Positions 31,172 to 33,347 of a DNA stretch of 33,347 nt are shown here, piece after piece (the first letter of the stretch is position 1; each line of letters opens with the position of its first letter). The stretch comes from an uncultured Chitinophagaceae bacterium (GTDB lineage Bacteria; Bacteroidota; Bacteroidia; Chitinophagales; Chitinophagaceae): positions 1 through 33,347 of the forward strand of contig CALMYJ010000022.1 in assembly GCA_937873715.1 (NCBI GenBank). The letters are read 5' to 3'. The translations under genes and the position numbers were made by a program. The notes under the pieces were generated by a model, which was not told the origin of the DNA, did no database searches, and saw only the letters and a list, made by a program, of their open reading frames with translations.

Positions 31172-33118
31172 TTAACCCAACTTTGTTTCCAACTCCATCA
31201 CTTTTTCAAATACGGCTTCATATTCTTTATTCATTGCAGCTAATTCCTGCGTTATTTTTTTATAGTCCGCTTCAGCCTGTTGAAATTTATTTTTATCCGA
31301 GTAGGTTTCAGGCATTGCCATAGCGGCTTCCAGTGTTGCTTTCTGCTTGCTGAGTTGTGCAATTTTTTCTTCAAGCTGTTGAAAGCGGTTTTTATTTTTC
31401 TGGTATTCCTTTTTTAGTTCTTTGTCGGCTTCAGCATGGCTGAGATTGCCGGAAGCCGGTTTGGGTTTTGGAGATTCTGCTTTAACCTGGGTAAGTTTTT
31501 GTGCCTGTACTTTGGCAGCTTCTTTTCTTTCTTTCCACCCTTCCCACTCGGCATAGCTGCCTTTAAATTCCACTATTTCATGGTTATCAATTTCCCATAT
31601 TTTATTTGCAATACGGCTTACAAAATACCTGTCGTGGCTTACCATAATGATACTGCCTTCGTACTTATTGAGTGCTTCAATAAGCAGTTCCACCGAGTGC
31701 AGGTCCAGGTGGTTGGTCGGTTCATCCAGCATCAAAAAGTTTGCTTTACTTACAATAGTTTTTGCAAGTGCCACCCTTGCTTTTTCACCACCACTGAGTA
31801 CTTTAATTTTTTTCTCCACATCATCACCACTAAATAAAAAACAACCCAAGAGGCTGCGGAGTTCCAAATCGGTTTTGCCGCTGCCGCAGTTTTTCATTTC
31901 TTCTAAAATATCATTATTGATATTAAGTGCTTCCAACTGGTGCTGGGCATAAAAAGATTCATCTACATTATGCCCCCAGATACGTTCGCCTGAAAATGAC
32001 TCTGCACCGGCAATAATCCGCAACAAGGTAGATTTACCCTTACCATTGGCCCCTATTAATGCAATTTTATCACCACGATCAATTTCAGCGCCGGTATTTT
32101 CTACAATTTTTATATCACCAAAACTTTTTGTTACATGCTTTAATGTACACAGCACCCTGCCCGGCATTTTATCTACGGAAAAGTTGATACGAATATTAGG
32201 ACGCTCAATTTCTACATTTTCAATACGGTCTATTTTGTCTAATCTTTTAATAATACTCTGCGCCATGGCTGCTTTACTGGCTTTTGCCCTGAAACGCTCT
32301 ACTACCCTTTCCTGCTGGCGTATATAATCCTGCTGATTTTCATAAGCCTTTTGCTGTATCTCTACCCTTAATGCTTTTTCTGTTTCGTAAAAAGAATAAT
32401 TACCGATATAAAAATGCAGGCGTTGCTGGTACAGTTCCACAATTTTGGTAACCATCCTGTCCAGGAAATATCGGTCGTGGCTCACTATTACCACGGCTCC
32501 CTGGTAATTTCTCAGGTATTTCTCCAGCCATTCAATACTGGGTAAGTCAAGATGGTTTGTAGGTTCATCCAGCAGCAATACATCCGGCTGCATTAATATC
32601 ATTTTGGCCAGCAATACCCTCATGCGCCAGCCACCACTAAATTGTTTATACGGCTTGCTCAGGCTTTCATTGCTAAAACCAAGCCCCTGTAATATTTCTT
32701 CGGTGCGATGATGAATATTGTAGCCCCCCAATACCTCCAGTTCATGCAATTTATCAGCATACTCTATAGCCAGGTTTTCATCACCGGTTTTCTCCAATTC
32801 TACCCCAAGCAGCTCTATTTCCTTTTCCAGTTGTTTTACTCTTTCAAATGCCCCCATCGCCACTTCAAGAATCGAATCTTCAGTATCAAAACTCAGCAAA
32901 TCCTGGTGCAAAAAGCCAATTGTGGTTTCCCTGCCCTGTTCCACCGTTCCTTTTGATGGTAAATACTGGCGGGTAAGCACTTTAAGCAATGTAGATTTAC
33001 CGGTGCCATTATAGCCAATTAGACCAATCCTTTCATTGGGTTGTATATGCCAGGTGGCATCTTCCACAATTGTTCTTGCACCAAATTCAAACGTAACATT
33101 CTGTAATCCTAATAACAT
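31172..33118 (-). CDS. ABC-F family ATP-binding protein (translation factor type)
   Basis: A 648-residue soluble protein with two ABC ATPase domains and no membrane part. ABC-F proteins bind the ribosomal E site and relieve stalls or, in some branches, protect from antibiotics. Domain one: Walker A GYNGTGKST (35-43), signature FSGGWRMRVLLAKMI, Walker B VLLLDEPTNHLD. The inter-domain linker is long and charged (RQQERVVERFRAKASKAAMAQSIIKRLDKI). Domain two: GANGKGKST, LSGGEKARVALAKTIV, FLMLDEPTNHLD. The C-terminal 110 residues are a Lys/Glu-rich coiled coil (ELKKEYQKNKNRFQQLEEKI) as in Uup/YheS-like members. The start at 33118 (MLLGLQNVTFEFG) is chosen because homology begins there. The longer frame to 33163 runs through the -7 box. 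An antibiotic resistance role is not implied by the sequence. Confidence 0.93.
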   Translation of the reverse strand: MLLGLQNVTFEFGARTIVEDATWHIQPNERIGLIGYNGTGKSTLLKVLTRQYLPSKGTVEQGRETTIGFLHQDLLSFDTEDSILEVAMGAFERVKQLEKEIELLGVELEKTGDENLAIEYADKLHELEVLGGYNIHHRTEEILQGLGFSNESLSKPYKQFSGGWRMRVLLAKMILMQPDVLLLDEPTNHLDLPSIEWLEKYLRNYQGAVVIVSHDRYFLDRMVTKIVELYQQRLHFYIGNYSFYETEKALRVEIQQKAYENQQDYIRQQERVVERFRAKASKAAMAQSIIKRLDKIDRIENVEIERPNIRINFSVDKMPGRVLCTLKHVTKSFGDIKIVENTGAEIDRGDKIALIGANGKGKSTLLRIIAGAESFSGERIWGHNVDESFYAQHQLEALNINNDILEEMKNCGSGKTDLELRSLLGCFLFSGDDVEKKIKVLSGGEKARVALAKTIVSKANFLMLDEPTNHLDLHSVELLIEALNKYEGSIIMVSHDRYFVSRIANKIWEIDNHEIVEFKGSYAEWEGWKERKEAAKVQAQKLTQVKAESPKPKPASGNLSHAEADKELKKEYQKNKNRFQQLEEKIAQLSKQKATLEAAMAMPETYSDKNKFQQAEADYKKITQELAAMNKEYEAVFEKVMELETKLG

Positions 33119-33136
33119 ACCAATTTTATAAGGCAG

Positions 33137-33144
33137 CAAAAATA
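33137..33144 (-). promoter_or_regulatory. -7 box of the ABC-F gene
   Basis: On the minus strand TAttTTTG, a perfect match, 18 bases before the start at 33118. A TTTG at 33164-33161 is only 16 bases upstream, shorter than the usual -33 spacing. Confidence 0.55.
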
Positions 33145-33167
33145 GCGCAATCGCAGCACTCAAAATA

Positions 33168-33195
33168 ATAGGGGCCGTTTGTAAACGGCCCCTAT
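33168..33195. terminator. perfect hairpin upstream of the ABC-F gene
   Basis: Arms ATAGGGGCCGTTT (33168-33180) and AAACGGCCCCTAT (33183-33195) separated by two bases. On the minus strand it is followed by TATTTTG. It probably ends leftward transcription from the gene at 33293, as the second of two hairpins. Confidence 0.6.
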
Positions 33196-33211
33196 CAGTT
33201 GTATTTTAAAA

Positions 33212-33241
33212 GAGATGACAGCTTTTGCAAACTGTCATCTC
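33212..33241. terminator. second hairpin, downstream of the partial gene at the right end
   Basis: Arms GAGATGACAG (33212-33221) and CTGTCATCTC (33232-33241) around a ten-base loop. On the minus strand the stem is followed by TTTTAAAATAC. It lies about 50 bases past the stop at 33293, suitable for a terminator. Confidence 0.6.
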
Positions 33242-33292
33242 CCCTATTCACCACTTTTTAATTTTTAATTTATCATTCTTCACTCTACACGC

Positions 33293-33347
33293 TTATTTCA
33301 CCAGCACCTGCTGCACCTGCCTGCTTTGGTCGGGCCCGGTGATGCTC
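33293..33347 (-). CDS. C-terminal end of a leftward gene cut by the window edge
   Basis: The last 17 codons read SITGPDQSRQVQQVLVK before a TAA at 33295-33293. The frame is open to the window end. The pattern of a beta strand, turn with polar residues and final hydrophobic strand ending in VLVK resembles the last strands of type A C-terminal sorting domains of secreted Bacteroidota proteins (type IX secretion), but 17 residues are too few to be sure. A hairpin downstream supports a real gene end. Confidence 0.4.
   Translation of the reverse strand, partial: SITGPDQSRQVQQVLVK

Noticed and set aside
31172..33118. Reading the ABC-F protein as an antibiotic resistance determinant
   Set aside because: Linker length and the coiled-coil tail fit the general Uup/YheS-like housekeeping group. 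Nothing in the sequence or neighbours points to a resistance branch.
1..33347. CRISPR arrays, tRNA or rRNA genes, insertion sequences, prophage genes
   Set aside because: None of the intergenic regions holds repeat-spacer patterns, cloverleaf sequences or transposase or phage reading frames that I can recognise.

Overview
The window looks like a piece of a Bacteroidota chromosome, most likely from the Chitinophagaceae or a close relative. Several things point this way. Many starts are preceded by the Bacteroidota sigma factor -7 box TAnnTTTG, and Shine-Dalgarno sequences are almost absent at start codons. The gene set includes a BshB1 bacillithiol deacetylase, an MqnE futalosine-pathway enzyme, DUF6089 and DUF3943 beta-barrel proteins, an S9 peptidase, a BlaI/M56 pair and a YkuD_2-type transpeptidase. 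Both window ends cut through genes, so it is probably a whole contig or an arbitrary cut.

Layout. 1-711: a truncated Tet-type MFS transporter and an acyl-CoA-binding protein, both leftward. 854-1946: prfB with a complete +1 programmed frameshift site. 1973-2298: a decayed two-gene remnant resembling an AbiEii-type toxin-antitoxin module. 2317-5210: P5C dehydrogenase (pruA) and two small outer-membrane barrel proteins. 5361-11536, rightward: trmH, a large S9 peptidase, an L,D-transpeptidase and hemN. 11567-14614, leftward: a secreted unknown, then a Kef-type K+/H+ antiporter whose start overlaps its flavodoxin-fold partner. 14725-16847: a compact group with a divergent transpeptidase-like exported protein, a group III truncated haemoglobin and an ElaA-like acetyltransferase. 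16956-18149: a DUF6089 protein and a 47-residue ORF. 18418-22652, leftward: uvrA and a type II (eukaryote-like) glutamine synthetase. 23103-25001: BlaI-type repressor and M56 metallopeptidase behind a palindromic operator. 25111-29483: mqnE, a methyltransferase, bshB1 and a fatty acid desaturase. 29546-33118, leftward: a DUF3943 protein and an ABC-F ATPase. 33293-33347: the last codons of another leftward gene.

Most of the window is housekeeping: translation termination, tRNA modification, haem and menaquinone synthesis, DNA repair, nitrogen assimilation, redox defence and envelope proteins. There are no rRNAs, tRNAs, CRISPR arrays or insertion sequences that I can see. The parts most worth a second look are the toxin-antitoxin remnant (two conserved Trp positions replaced by TGA and TAA, with a toxin start surviving out of frame), the prfB frameshift site with a strong internal Shine-Dalgarno in a lineage that rarely uses one, the transpeptidase-like protein at 14725, and a set of genes whose -7 box lies only 4-5 bases before the start codon.
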